This document shows positions 1 through 7,521 of a DNA stretch of 11,801 nt, piece after piece. A program made the translations under genes and the position numbers. The number at the start of each line of letters is the position of its first letter. Position 1 is the stretch's first letter. This DNA is from Flavobacteriaceae bacterium (GTDB lineage: Bacteria; Bacteroidota; Bacteroidia; Flavobacteriales; Flavobacteriaceae): assembly GCA_023254815.1 (NCBI GenBank), contig JALRKI010000089.1:1-11801 (forward strand), read 5' to 3'. The notes below the pieces were generated by a model that saw nothing but the letters and a program-made list of their open reading frames with translations, was not told the DNA's origin and did not search any database.

Positions 1-182
1 TCAGGGAAAACCGTTCTTTGAGTTTGCAGATTGAGCAGGACATCGGTTTGAATGTAGTCCCAATAGGTGAGCAATTTTGCATGTTGCAGTCCTTCCAAAA
101 ACGGTTCGGCATCGCGACCGACAGACTTAAACTTGGCGTCGAGGTTATCCAGTAATTCTTGTCTTCTTTTAGAGTCTGACAT
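1..182 (-). CDS. kynA: Tryptophan 2,3-dioxygenase, N-terminal part (truncated by window edge)
   Basis: This is the first 60 codons of a gene that runs off the left edge. The enzyme is a cytosolic haem dioxygenase that opens the indole ring of L-tryptophan to give N-formylkynurenine, the first step of the kynurenine pathway. The visible protein starts MSDSKRRQELLDNLDAKF and contains LTYWDYIQTDVLLNLQ at about residues 38-53. This resembles the N-terminal helix of tryptophan 2,3-dioxygenases (compare YGxYLxLDxxLxxQ in the animal enzyme), which lines the substrate pocket. The ATG at 182-180 directly follows the TAA stop (185-183) of the DUF3108 gene, so translation is probably coupled. The position downstream of hmgA and hppD supports a role in aromatic amino-acid breakdown. 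The haem-ligand histidine and catalytic core lie outside the window, so the family call rests on this short stretch and on context. Confidence 0.8.
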   Translation of the reverse strand, partial: MSDSKRRQELLDNLDAKFKSVGRDAEPFLEGLQHAKLLTYWDYIQTDVLLNLQTQRTVFP

Positions 183-950
183 TTAGAATACTACTTCAAA
201 TGAATGTTTTAGACCTTTGAATGCCACCAAATCGGCACGGACTGATCCAACACGAAGATCAGCCTTCACGCGAAGAGGAATTCTATTTTTATCGGCGCTT
301 ACCCAAATGGTGATGCTCTCTTCGGCACGAAATACTCTATCGGCCTTGACCAAAGGTCTGAAAACGTATGTTTTAACCTTTCCAAATTCGGTGTCAATAA
401 TTTCTTCACCCAAATAACGCAATTTGAATTCTTCTCGATCCTCATCAAAAAATAATGGAATGGTGACCTCCATGTTGTCCTTAGGTTCGATACCATTATA
501 GTAGTTTCTCAAATAATAGTAAGCCGAAATCAAATCTTGAGTTTTGGGGACAATGCGCGAGGTAGTGGTCTTTCCAGTTTCGTTATCAGTTAGTTTGGCC
601 TGTAATTTTTGGTGATCAAAATTGATGACAACATCCTTGGTATAACCGCCTTCGTCTATCTTTCTGATGAATTTATAAGGCAATCCTGTGACTTGGTCAA
701 CATAACTTTCGTAAAGATCCTCAACCCTAAAAAACCATTTTATCGCACCTGTGGTGACCCCCTTTCCAACAATATGGTAGACTGGTTTATTGTTTAATGT
801 GGTTTCTTTAACCGAAAGAGTGGCATCGCCAGCCTTGAGCCAACCGCTATAACTCATTTTGAACTTAAACCATTCCCCACCTTGAAAAACTTCTGACTGC
901 GCCGATGACAGCTGACAGATTAAAAAAATAACGATGGTCCATTTGCTCAT
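183..950 (-). CDS. DUF3108 domain-containing secreted protein
   Basis: This 255-residue protein of unknown function resembles the DUF3108 family. Residues 1-17 form a typical signal peptide: a hydrophobic run TIVIFLICQL followed by SSA, with likely cleavage before QSE. Cys12 is preceded by Ile, so it is not a good lipobox, and I read the protein as soluble in the periplasm or peripheral rather than a lipoprotein. The mature part is rich in beta strands and begins with FQGGEWFKFKMSYSGWLKAGDATLSV, typical of the family start, with aromatic motifs such as YHIVGKG and KWFFRVEDLYESYVD. There are no further membrane segments and no obvious catalytic motif. It sits between hppD (57 bp upstream) and kynA (start codon directly after its stop), so it is probably co-transcribed with cytosolic catabolic enzymes although it is exported. 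The ATG at 950 is preceded by AAGGACA, a possible weak ribosome-binding site. The family call is fairly sure; the function is unknown. Confidence 0.8.
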   Translation of the reverse strand: MSKWTIVIFLICQLSSAQSEVFQGGEWFKFKMSYSGWLKAGDATLSVKETTLNNKPVYHIVGKGVTTGAIKWFFRVEDLYESYVDQVTGLPYKFIRKIDEGGYTKDVVINFDHQKLQAKLTDNETGKTTTSRIVPKTQDLISAYYYLRNYYNGIEPKDNMEVTIPLFFDEDREEFKLRYLGEEIIDTEFGKVKTYVFRPLVKADRVFRAEESITIWVSADKNRIPLRVKADLRVGSVRADLVAFKGLKHSFEVVF

Positions 951-1007
951 TGTCCTTCATGTATTTTAAATCGGAAGCAAGAAGCATTCCAAAAAATATT
1001 TTGATCC

Positions 1008-2168
1008 CTATAATGTCCCACGCTGCGCTTGTTCTCGTTCAATTGATTCAAAAAGTGCCTTAAAGTTTCCTGCTCCAAATCCCCGAGCTCCCATTCGTTG
1101 AATAATTTCAAAAAACAAAGTTGGCCGATCTTGGATAGGCTTAGTAAATATTTGCAATAAATAGCCTTCTTCATCGGCGTCCACCAGAATAGAAAGCTGT
1201 TGGAGCTCTTTTATGTCCTCTTTAATCATGTGATTATGAGCTCCCAAGCGAGCCGGTATCGAGTCGTAGTAGGATTGTGGTGGTGGTGGCAAAAACTCCA
1301 CCCCTCTTTCTTTGAGGGCTTTTACAGTTTGAACAATGTCATTCGTGGCAACCGCAATGTGCTGAACACCTGGTCCCTCGTAGAAATCCAAGTATTCCTC
1401 AATTTGGGATTTCTTCTTGCCTTTGGCTGGCTCATTAATGGGGAATTTGATTCTACCATTGCCATTACTCATCACCTTGCTCATTAAAGCCGAATATTCT
1501 GTGTGAATTTGCTTGTCGTCAAAGCTCAAGAAATTGACAAATCCCATGACATCTTCATACCATTTCACCCATTGATTCATTTCGCCCCATCCAACATTTC
1601 CAACCATGTGGTCGACATATTTTAAACCTATGGGCGCTGGGCGATAACTGGGATTCCAAGATTGAAATCCTGGTAAAAATAAGCCCTTGTAGTTACGACG
1701 TTCAACAAAAATGTGAACCGTATCACCATAGGTGTGAATTCCCGCTCGAACTACGCTACCGTTTTCATCCGATTCTTCTTGAGGTTCAAAAAAAGATTTT
1801 GCTCCTCTACTGACCGTTGCCTCATAGGCTTGTCGTGCATCTTCTACCCATAGAGCAATGACCTTTACACCATCTCCGTGCTTTCTGAGGTGATTTTGAA
1901 TTGGAGAATCACTGGTCAAAGGAGTGGTCAAAACCAATCGGATTTTTTCCTGTTGCAAAACATAGCTGGTTCGGTCTTTTACTCCGGTTTCTAATCCAGA
2001 ATACGCTAAGGGCTGAAATCCAAAGGCGGTTTGATAGTAGTGAGCAGATTGCTTGGCATTTCCAACGTACAATTCGACATAATCTGTTCCGAGAAGAGGC
2101 AAAAAATCTTGGGCTTCTTCAAAAATTTTGTCTAATCCGTATTCGACGGGGCTAATATTTTTACTCAT
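1008..2168 (-). CDS. hppD: 4-hydroxyphenylpyruvate dioxygenase
   Basis: This 386-residue non-haem iron(II) dioxygenase converts 4-hydroxyphenylpyruvate, the transamination product of tyrosine, into homogentisate with loss of CO2. It has the two vicinal-oxygen-chelate domains of the family: an N-terminal one at about residues 27-157 and the catalytic one at about 180-360. The iron-binding triad expected for the family is visible as His187 (YVDHMVGNV), His270 (GVQHIAVAT) and Glu354 (TLFFEIIQR). The C-terminal closing helix GFGAGNFKALFESIEREQ is the typical HPPD signature and argues against hydroxymandelate synthase. The length is near that of animal and bacterial HPPDs. The start ATG lies 2 bp after the hmgA stop, so the two genes are very likely co-transcribed and translationally coupled. 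The product feeds directly into HmgA. All key residues are present and I see no frame disruption. Confidence 0.97.
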   Translation of the reverse strand: MSKNISPVEYGLDKIFEEAQDFLPLLGTDYVELYVGNAKQSAHYYQTAFGFQPLAYSGLETGVKDRTSYVLQQEKIRLVLTTPLTSDSPIQNHLRKHGDGVKVIALWVEDARQAYEATVSRGAKSFFEPQEESDENGSVVRAGIHTYGDTVHIFVERRNYKGLFLPGFQSWNPSYRPAPIGLKYVDHMVGNVGWGEMNQWVKWYEDVMGFVNFLSFDDKQIHTEYSALMSKVMSNGNGRIKFPINEPAKGKKKSQIEEYLDFYEGPGVQHIAVATNDIVQTVKALKERGVEFLPPPPQSYYDSIPARLGAHNHMIKEDIKELQQLSILVDADEEGYLLQIFTKPIQDRPTLFFEIIQRMGARGFGAGNFKALFESIEREQAQRGTL

Positions 2169-2170
2169 AA

Positions 2171-3340
2171 TTAATTTGATTTGGGTTCAAGCCAGGATTG
2201 AAAATAGACGCCGTCCGACATTTTCAAAGCGGCTTGGGTGACTTGCAAGGGTTTGAAGGTGTCAACCATAACGGCCAGCTCATCAGTCTTAGTCTGACCA
2301 ATGCTTCTCTCCATGGCCCCAGGATGAGGCCCATGGGGAATCCCTGCTGGATGCAAAGAAATGTGTCCCGGACCAATGTCATTTCGACTCATGAAGTCTC
2401 CATCGACGTAATACAAAACTTCGTCGCTGTCGATATTACTGTGATTGTAAGGCGCTGGAATCGATTCGGGATGATAGTCGTAAAGTCTAGGCACAAAACT
2501 GCAAACTACGAAAGCACTTGTCTCAAAGGTTTGATGAACTGGAGGCGGTTGGTGAACTCGTCCGGTGATGGGCTCAAAATCGTGAATGGACAGCGCATAA
2601 GGATAGTTAAAGCCATCATAGCCAACAACATCGAAAGGATGTGTGGCATAGACCATGTCAAACAAGAATCCCCCTTTTTTGAGTTTAATGGTGAATTCGC
2701 CAACCTCATCATGAGTCTCCAAGGAGTCAGGCTGTCGAATATCTCTCTCACAAAAGGGAGAGTGTTCCAAAAGCTGTCCAAACCAATTGCGATATCTTTT
2801 AGGGGTATATATCGGATGAAAAGATTCCACAATGAACAATCTGTTATCTTGGGTGTCAAATTCAATCTTGTAGATCATTCCCCTGGGAATAATCAGATAG
2901 TCGCCATATTTAAAATCCAAATTGCCCATATGAGTTCTCAATTTTCCAGAACCTTTATGGATGAAAATCATTTCGTCGGCGTCGGCATTCTTATAGAAAT
3001 AATCCGAGGTTTTCTGTTGAGGTGCTGCCAAAATAATATGACAATCGCTATTGACTAAAACTGGAGTTCGGCTCTCTAGGTAATCCGACACAGGTGCTAG
3101 TTCAAACCCTTTTAAACGGAGGGAATGCATGTTAACTTTTTTGGCTATTTTGGGTTGACAATCCTGTCCCTCGCCAATGCTTTTGACTTGGGTTGGACGG
3201 TGAACGTGGTAGGAATTGGACGACATTCCGTCAAATCCTATAGTGCCAAAAAGCTGCTCGTAGTAAAAGCCTCCTTTTGGATTTCTAAAAATAGTATGTC
3301 GCTTGTGCGGCACCTCACCAAGTTTGTGATAAAATGGCAT
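2171..3340 (-). CDS. hmgA: Homogentisate 1,2-dioxygenase
   Basis: This 389-residue cupin-fold iron(II) dioxygenase opens the homogentisate ring to maleylacetoacetate in tyrosine and phenylalanine breakdown. The protein starts MPFYHKLGEVPHKRH and has the central motif GDYLIIPRGMIYKIEF (about residues 146-161). By alignment with the human enzyme, the iron ligands are His300 (YNHSNIDSDEV), Glu307 and His336 (GIPHGPHPG). The spacing between the first His and the Glu is one residue longer than in the human protein. The protein is shorter than eukaryotic homologues (about 445 residues) and fits the compact bacterial form. It is the first gene of the hmgA-hppD-DUF3108-kynA cluster and lies 69 bp downstream of the patatin gene. 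The ATG at 3340 is preceded by a very AT-rich leader, common in Bacteroidota. Genes for the later steps (maleylacetoacetate isomerase, fumarylacetoacetase) are not in this window. Confidence 0.96.
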   Translation of the reverse strand: MPFYHKLGEVPHKRHTIFRNPKGGFYYEQLFGTIGFDGMSSNSYHVHRPTQVKSIGEGQDCQPKIAKKVNMHSLRLKGFELAPVSDYLESRTPVLVNSDCHIILAAPQQKTSDYFYKNADADEMIFIHKGSGKLRTHMGNLDFKYGDYLIIPRGMIYKIEFDTQDNRLFIVESFHPIYTPKRYRNWFGQLLEHSPFCERDIRQPDSLETHDEVGEFTIKLKKGGFLFDMVYATHPFDVVGYDGFNYPYALSIHDFEPITGRVHQPPPVHQTFETSAFVVCSFVPRLYDYHPESIPAPYNHSNIDSDEVLYYVDGDFMSRNDIGPGHISLHPAGIPHGPHPGAMERSIGQTKTDELAVMVDTFKPLQVTQAALKMSDGVYFQSWLEPKSN

Positions 3341-3409
3341 GTTCTAAAATTAAATTTTTTTTGATTTGAGGTCAAACAAATATCGGAAAAAAAAGGGAAG
3401 AGTGCATAC
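3341..3409 (-). promoter_or_regulatory. Intergenic leader upstream of hmgA, possible weak promoter
   Basis: This 69-bp gap separates the patatin stop from the hmgA start. On the minus strand it holds an eight-base T run (3394-3387) and then GATATTTGTTTG (3384-3373). GATATTTG matches the Bacteroidota -7 element TAnnTTTG in 5 of 6 fixed positions, and the following TTTG gives a second 5 of 6 match. I see no good -33 TTG at the usual distance. An A/T tract follows just before the ATG. No hairpin precedes the T run, so I do not call a terminator. Separate hmgA transcription is plausible but weakly supported; read-through from uvrC-patatin is the alternative. Confidence 0.25.
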
Positions 3410-5611
3410 TTAAAACCAAAAACCAAAGTTAACCATCCATAGACTTTCATGACGCTTGGGCTCATAGCTGTAGGTAAATTCTATCGGTCCTAAAAAAGAG
3501 TCTAGGGCATAAATTGCCGCATAACCCATGTGACTTGGCATAGTTGCCCATTTTCCAGAAGCCCACAACCTGTCGTCAACATGACCTCCGTTGGCCAAAA
3601 ACTTGAGGTGGTGACGGTTGTAGAAATTGTAATCAACAACAAAAGTAGCTTTTACAAAATCTTCTCCAATTAACGACAATGGCCGATAGCCATAAAAAGG
3701 GATATAATTATTCACCTGGTTGCGTACGTTTCCTCCAAGACCGAAATTGAGAAATTGAATCGGATTTTTACCAAGGGTGAATCCACCTGTGGTGCTAATA
3801 GTGGTTGACAATTTATTTGCCAGCTTCCAACTTTTGCCAATAGACCCATAAGAAGTTAAAAACGGTTCAAACCCTTCTGAGGTACCCGACACAAACCAAT
3901 CGGCTTTACCTTCAAATTGAATGCCTTTGGTAGGGAAAAACTTGCTGTCCAAATTATCAAAATTCAGCATGCCTGTAAAACTGAATAAATCATTATTGAT
4001 AAATACCAGTGGGGCGTCATTGTCCAACTCTGAAATGGTTTGAGAAGCAATTTTTAGTCGTCTGTGTTGTGCTCCTACTGTTAATTTAAAGTCTTTTGGG
4101 AAAAGCGTTTGAAGATAAAAAGTGTTGGTAAATTGATCCACATCGACCAGTATAGATCGGACTCCGCCCAAGGCTTCATATCCAGGAGCAAATACATTTG
4201 GATCAACAGCAGACTGGAAACTGTCCAATTTGGCCCCCAGGCCTACACTCCAATAAAATCCTTTGTCAATATAATATTCAAAATTATAGCGCAGGTTTTC
4301 TCCCAAAATAAAATCGAGAGACAGCACGTCATTTTTGAGCAATGCCTGTTTTTTAGTGACATTTACCAAGGCGGCGCTTTTAAACAATTGGTCATAATGT
4401 AACCCAAATTTTACGAAACGTGTGTTTTTGCTTTCCTCAGGAAATACCCACAAATCGTAACCCTCCACAAGAGGTCTGAATTCATAAAAAAATCGTTCGA
4501 AATTATTAGTCGCCATCAAATTATTAACTCCTTGACCAAAATCATAGAGAGAGGTTTTTTGTGCAGCCTTCAATTTCATTTTTCCAAGAATATAACTGCG
4601 TGGGTATTTCTTATTGCCAACGATGACAATTTTATTTATGTCAATTGAGTCGGGGGGCACGGCCTTTTGTATGGGTTTTGTTCGCGGAAATGACAGAGCA
4701 AATTGTTCTAACTCTTCAATTGATTTCTTGGCTGCAACTTCACCATTATACAAAATGGAGTCTAATTTTGAAAAATCAATAACGGAGTAGTTTTGCACCT
4801 TTGGATTGATATACAAATCCGTCAAATAAATTAACCCTTCCATTTGATGTTGGGTTCGATAACTGTTGATTTGAGAAATAATGGCCGTGACTGAATTCAA
4901 GTCTTCTTTTTTGGCCAATTCGTATTGCACATCAACCCCAATGACCACGTCAATCCCTTTGGCTCGAAGAGCTTCAATAGGATAATTGTCAACTACTCCA
5001 CCATCAATATACAATCGACCATTGATATCAACTGGTTGAAGTAGCGTCGGAAAGGCTGCACTAGCACTAATAGCCTGAGCCAGATTGCCTGAATCGAAAA
5101 CAACCCCTTCTCCCGTTTCGATGTCTGTAGCAACGCATAAAAAAGGAATTGGCAATTGGTCAAAAGATTTTATATGGCTGACATGAAGTGTCATTCTTGT
5201 CAATAAATTAAAGACATTTTGACCTCTAGAAACGGCCTCAGGTAAGTGGAGTTTAAAATTCTCAAATGGCAGTGTAATTGCGTATCTCTCATCAATTCCT
5301 CTCTCATAAAAGGTTTTTGAAGCCCTTGGTAATCTATCATTAATCAATGCATCAAAATCAGCCTCATTCAAATAGGCTTCTATCTGCTTTGCGGAATATC
5401 CAGAAGCGTATAGTCCTCCAACTATTGCTCCCATGCTGGTGCCAGCAATATAATCCACTTGAATTCCAAGACTGTCAATAACCTTCAATACACCCACATG
5501 AGCCAAGCCTTTTGCCCCTCCACCACTCAAGACCAATCCCAACTTAGGACGTTCTTGTGAGTAGATATGAGTGACGATAAAAAAGAACAGGACTATCCTA
5601 ATTGTCCTCAT
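3410..5611 (-). CDS. Patatin-like phospholipase with C-terminal outer-membrane beta-barrel
   Basis: This is a 733-residue predicted outer-membrane protein. Residues 1-18 are a signal peptide (RIVLFFFIVTHIYS, then QE). The patatin domain covers about residues 23-230. It shows the oxyanion loop GGGAKG (30-35), the nucleophile elbow GTSMG with Ser59, and the catalytic Asp203 in YIDGGVVDNYP, so the Ser-Asp dyad of this lipid acyl hydrolase family is complete. A POTRA-like segment follows (about 326-380, DINKIVIVGNKKYPRSYI), then a long beta-rich region that ends in the terminal residue Phe, as in proteins inserted by the BAM machinery. The architecture resembles the PlpD-like type Vd lipases and their Bacteroidota relatives. 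The substrate is unknown; membrane phospholipids are the family expectation. The ATG lies 14 bp inside the end of uvrC in another frame, so it is probably co-expressed with uvrC. Confidence 0.93.
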   Translation of the reverse strand: MRTIRIVLFFFIVTHIYSQERPKLGLVLSGGGAKGLAHVGVLKVIDSLGIQVDYIAGTSMGAIVGGLYASGYSAKQIEAYLNEADFDALINDRLPRASKTFYERGIDERYAITLPFENFKLHLPEAVSRGQNVFNLLTRMTLHVSHIKSFDQLPIPFLCVATDIETGEGVVFDSGNLAQAISASAAFPTLLQPVDINGRLYIDGGVVDNYPIEALRAKGIDVVIGVDVQYELAKKEDLNSVTAIISQINSYRTQHQMEGLIYLTDLYINPKVQNYSVIDFSKLDSILYNGEVAAKKSIEELEQFALSFPRTKPIQKAVPPDSIDINKIVIVGNKKYPRSYILGKMKLKAAQKTSLYDFGQGVNNLMATNNFERFFYEFRPLVEGYDLWVFPEESKNTRFVKFGLHYDQLFKSAALVNVTKKQALLKNDVLSLDFILGENLRYNFEYYIDKGFYWSVGLGAKLDSFQSAVDPNVFAPGYEALGGVRSILVDVDQFTNTFYLQTLFPKDFKLTVGAQHRRLKIASQTISELDNDAPLVFINNDLFSFTGMLNFDNLDSKFFPTKGIQFEGKADWFVSGTSEGFEPFLTSYGSIGKSWKLANKLSTTISTTGGFTLGKNPIQFLNFGLGGNVRNQVNNYIPFYGYRPLSLIGEDFVKATFVVDYNFYNRHHLKFLANGGHVDDRLWASGKWATMPSHMGYAAIYALDSFLGPIEFTYSYEPKRHESLWMVNFGFWF

Positions 5612-7406
5612 CAGTTAAGGGGTTGAAATGGTTATAAATTTTCTCGGCTTTTACAGGTCCAACGACTGGCTCAAGTTCGTCAATTTTTGCGAAAGAAACA
5701 CGTTTGACCGACTTAAAATGTTTGAGTAAAATTTCAGCGGTCTTATAACCAATACCAGGAATATCACTCAGAGTAGTTTGGAGCGATTCATTAAGACGCC
5801 TTCCTCTATGGTGAGTTATTCCAAATCTGTGAGCCTCATTTCTCAGTTGCTGAATAATCTTGAGAGACTCGCTTTTCTTGTCTAAGTACAAAGGTATAGG
5901 GTCCTTGGGAAAGTAGATTTCTTCCAGCCTTTTTGCAATGCCAATGATAGCCACCTTGCCTCGTAATCCTAATCGTTCCAAACTCTTCAATCCTGCACTC
6001 AATTGGCCTTTTCCGCCATCCACCACAATAAGTTGTGGAAGATCTTGCTTTTCATCTAACAATCGCTTGTATCTGCGATATACCACCTCTTCCATGGATG
6101 CGAAATCATCGGGACCCGTTACTGTTTTGATATTGAAATGCCTGTAATCTGTCTTGCTGGGTTTTCCATTTTTAAAAACAACGCAGGCGGCAACGGGATT
6201 GGTCCCTTGGATATTTGAATTGTCAAAACATTCTATATGACGGGGTTCAACGGCTAATCGAAGGTCTGACTTCATTTGAGCCATAATGCGATCGGCATGG
6301 CGGTCGGGATCAACAATTTTTATCTGCTTGAACCGCTCCATTCTGTAGTAAGTGGCATTGCGCCTCGACAAATCCACCAAATGCTTTTTATCACCGACCT
6401 GAGGAACGGTAATTTTCAATTCCTCACCCAGATCCAGAGAAAATGGCAAATAGAGTTCGTTGGACTCCAATTCAAATCGGTTGCGCAATTCAACAATTGC
6501 TAGAGCGAGCAAATTTTCGTCGTTTTCGTCCAATTTCTTCTTAATTTCTAACGTATGAGACCTGATTATTGCACCAAAAGAAACCTGAAGAAAATTGACA
6601 TAAGCATGGGTAGAATCACTAACAATACTAAACACATCGACGTTTGTAATCTTAGGATTTACAATGGTTGATTTACTCTGATAGTTTTCAAGAGTGTCTA
6701 TCTTTTCTTTGATGCGCTGCGCTTCTTCATATTTCATATCCTGTGCAAGGCTCATCATTTCGATTCTGAAGTTTTGAATTGCTGATCCAAAATTCCCTTT
6801 CAAAATATCGGCAATAGCATTGATTTTCAATTGATATGACTCCTCTGATTCCAAATTTTCACATGCCCCTTTACAATTCCCAAGATGATATTCCAGACAA
6901 ACCTTATATTTCTTTGCGGCTATTTTCGATTCAGACAAATCGAAATTACAATTCCTCAATCCGTACAAATCCTTAATCAACCCCAGCAGACTTTGGACCG
7001 TTTTACCACTGGTATAGGGTCCAAAATACTTCGACCCATCATTGATCATTCTTCTGGTTGAAAATACTCTTGGGAAGCGTTCCTTTTTAATGCAAATCCA
7101 GGGATAGGTTTTGTCATCCTTAAGTAGCACGTTATAGCGAGGCCTGTTTTCTTTAATAAGATTGTTCTCTAGCAGCAAGGCATCCTTTTCCGAACTGACC
7201 ACAATATGCGATACTCGAGCAATTTTTCGCACCAGGGCTCTTGTCTTGCCACTCTGTTGTTGTTTGGTGAAATATGACCGTACCCTCTTCTTTAAATTTT
7301 TTGCCTTTCCAACATAAATCAACTGATCGTTTTGGTCAAAATACTGATAAACACCAGGGGATTCTGGAAGTGTTTGAATCTGTATTTCTAAAGCGCTATA
7401 AGTCAT
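5598..7406 (-). CDS. uvrC: Excinuclease ABC subunit C (UvrC)
   Basis: This 602-residue nuclease of nucleotide excision repair makes the 3' and 5' incisions around a lesion held by UvrB. The domains appear in the expected order. The GIY-YIG nuclease (about 14-95) has GVY at 18-20, YVGKAKNLKKRVRSYF at 31-46 and Glu80. A cysteine cluster Cys153, Cys170, Cys178, Cys182 (C-x16-C-x7-C-x3-C) matches the iron-sulfur ligands reported for E. coli UvrC, with a longer first spacer. The UVR motif that contacts UvrB lies at about 210-242. The RNase H-like nuclease has Asp395 (ECFDNSN), Asp463 (VVDGGKGQL) and His526 (NEAHRFG). The helix-hairpin-helix pair (about 545-595, SDIPGIGYKTAEIL) closes the protein. 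Length is close to E. coli UvrC (610). It is divergent from rimK, and its last 14 bp overlap the patatin start. Confidence 0.98.
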   Translation of the reverse strand: MTYSALEIQIQTLPESPGVYQYFDQNDQLIYVGKAKNLKKRVRSYFTKQQQSGKTRALVRKIARVSHIVVSSEKDALLLENNLIKENRPRYNVLLKDDKTYPWICIKKERFPRVFSTRRMINDGSKYFGPYTSGKTVQSLLGLIKDLYGLRNCNFDLSESKIAAKKYKVCLEYHLGNCKGACENLESEESYQLKINAIADILKGNFGSAIQNFRIEMMSLAQDMKYEEAQRIKEKIDTLENYQSKSTIVNPKITNVDVFSIVSDSTHAYVNFLQVSFGAIIRSHTLEIKKKLDENDENLLALAIVELRNRFELESNELYLPFSLDLGEELKITVPQVGDKKHLVDLSRRNATYYRMERFKQIKIVDPDRHADRIMAQMKSDLRLAVEPRHIECFDNSNIQGTNPVAACVVFKNGKPSKTDYRHFNIKTVTGPDDFASMEEVVYRRYKRLLDEKQDLPQLIVVDGGKGQLSAGLKSLERLGLRGKVAIIGIAKRLEEIYFPKDPIPLYLDKKSESLKIIQQLRNEAHRFGITHHRGRRLNESLQTTLSDIPGIGYKTAEILLKHFKSVKRVSFAKIDELEPVVGPVKAEKIYNHFNPLTDEDN

Positions 7407-7410
7407 CGTT

Positions 7411-7418
7411 CAAAGATA
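7411..7418 (-). promoter_or_regulatory. Candidate -7 element of the uvrC promoter (TATCTTTG)
   Basis: On the minus strand, TATCTTTG (7418 to 7411) is a full match to the Bacteroidota -7 consensus TAnnTTTG. It ends only 4 bp before the uvrC ATG at 7406. The expected transcription start would fall at or very near the A of the ATG, implying a leaderless or nearly leaderless message. The region where a -33 TTG would lie has only a weak TGTTTT-like match (about 7437-7432). The motif match is direct observation; promoter function is inference. Confidence 0.4.
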
Positions 7419-7495
7419 GCCGTTTTGCGTGAAAACAGCGGATAATGATTATATTAGGCTTCACCCCCAACAGAGTTTTAGTGTTCAAATTTAAC

Positions 7496-7503
7496 TATAT
7501 TTG
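7496..7503 (+). promoter_or_regulatory. Candidate -7 element of the rimK operon promoter (TATATTTG)
   Basis: TATATTTG is a full match to the Bacteroidota -7 consensus TAnnTTTG, 18 bp upstream of the rimK ATG at 7522. It predicts a transcription start near 7508-7511 and a leader of about a dozen bases. The -33 position carries only a T-rich GTTTTAG (about 7475-7481), not a clear TTG. The in-frame TTG at 7501 lies inside this element, which supports the ATG at 7522 as the real start. This would drive the rimK, AstE-like and cyclo-ligase genes together. Confidence 0.45.
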
Positions 7504-7521
7504 GCTCTTAATAAAGCGCTA

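Noticed and set aside
951..1007. Promoter between hppD and the DUF3108 gene
   Set aside because: The closest match, TATTTTTTG on the minus strand, has the wrong spacing within the TAnnTTTG motif and no -33 TTG, so co-transcription from hmgA is the simpler reading.
2198..3058. Long open frame of 286 codons on the plus strand opposite hmgA
   Set aside because: It lies wholly antisense to a gene with complete catalytic residues, its translation resembles no family and looks low in ordered motifs, and it has no promoter. It is a by-product of the hmgA codon pattern.
3385..3400. Eight-base T run (minus strand) after the patatin gene as an intrinsic terminator
   Set aside because: No GC-rich stem precedes the run, so it does not meet the basic form of an intrinsic terminator.
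7422..7436. Short inverted repeat GTTTT-gcgtg-AAAAC between uvrC and rimK as an operator
   Set aside because: Arms of only 5 bp, AT-only apart from the end base, are expected by chance in such sequence. It overlaps the uvrC promoter region but has no second copy in the window.
7501..7521. TTG start for rimK giving seven extra residues
   Set aside because: RimK proteins begin at the MNLVILS-like segment, and the TTG lies within the likely -7 promoter element, so the ATG at 7522 is preferred.
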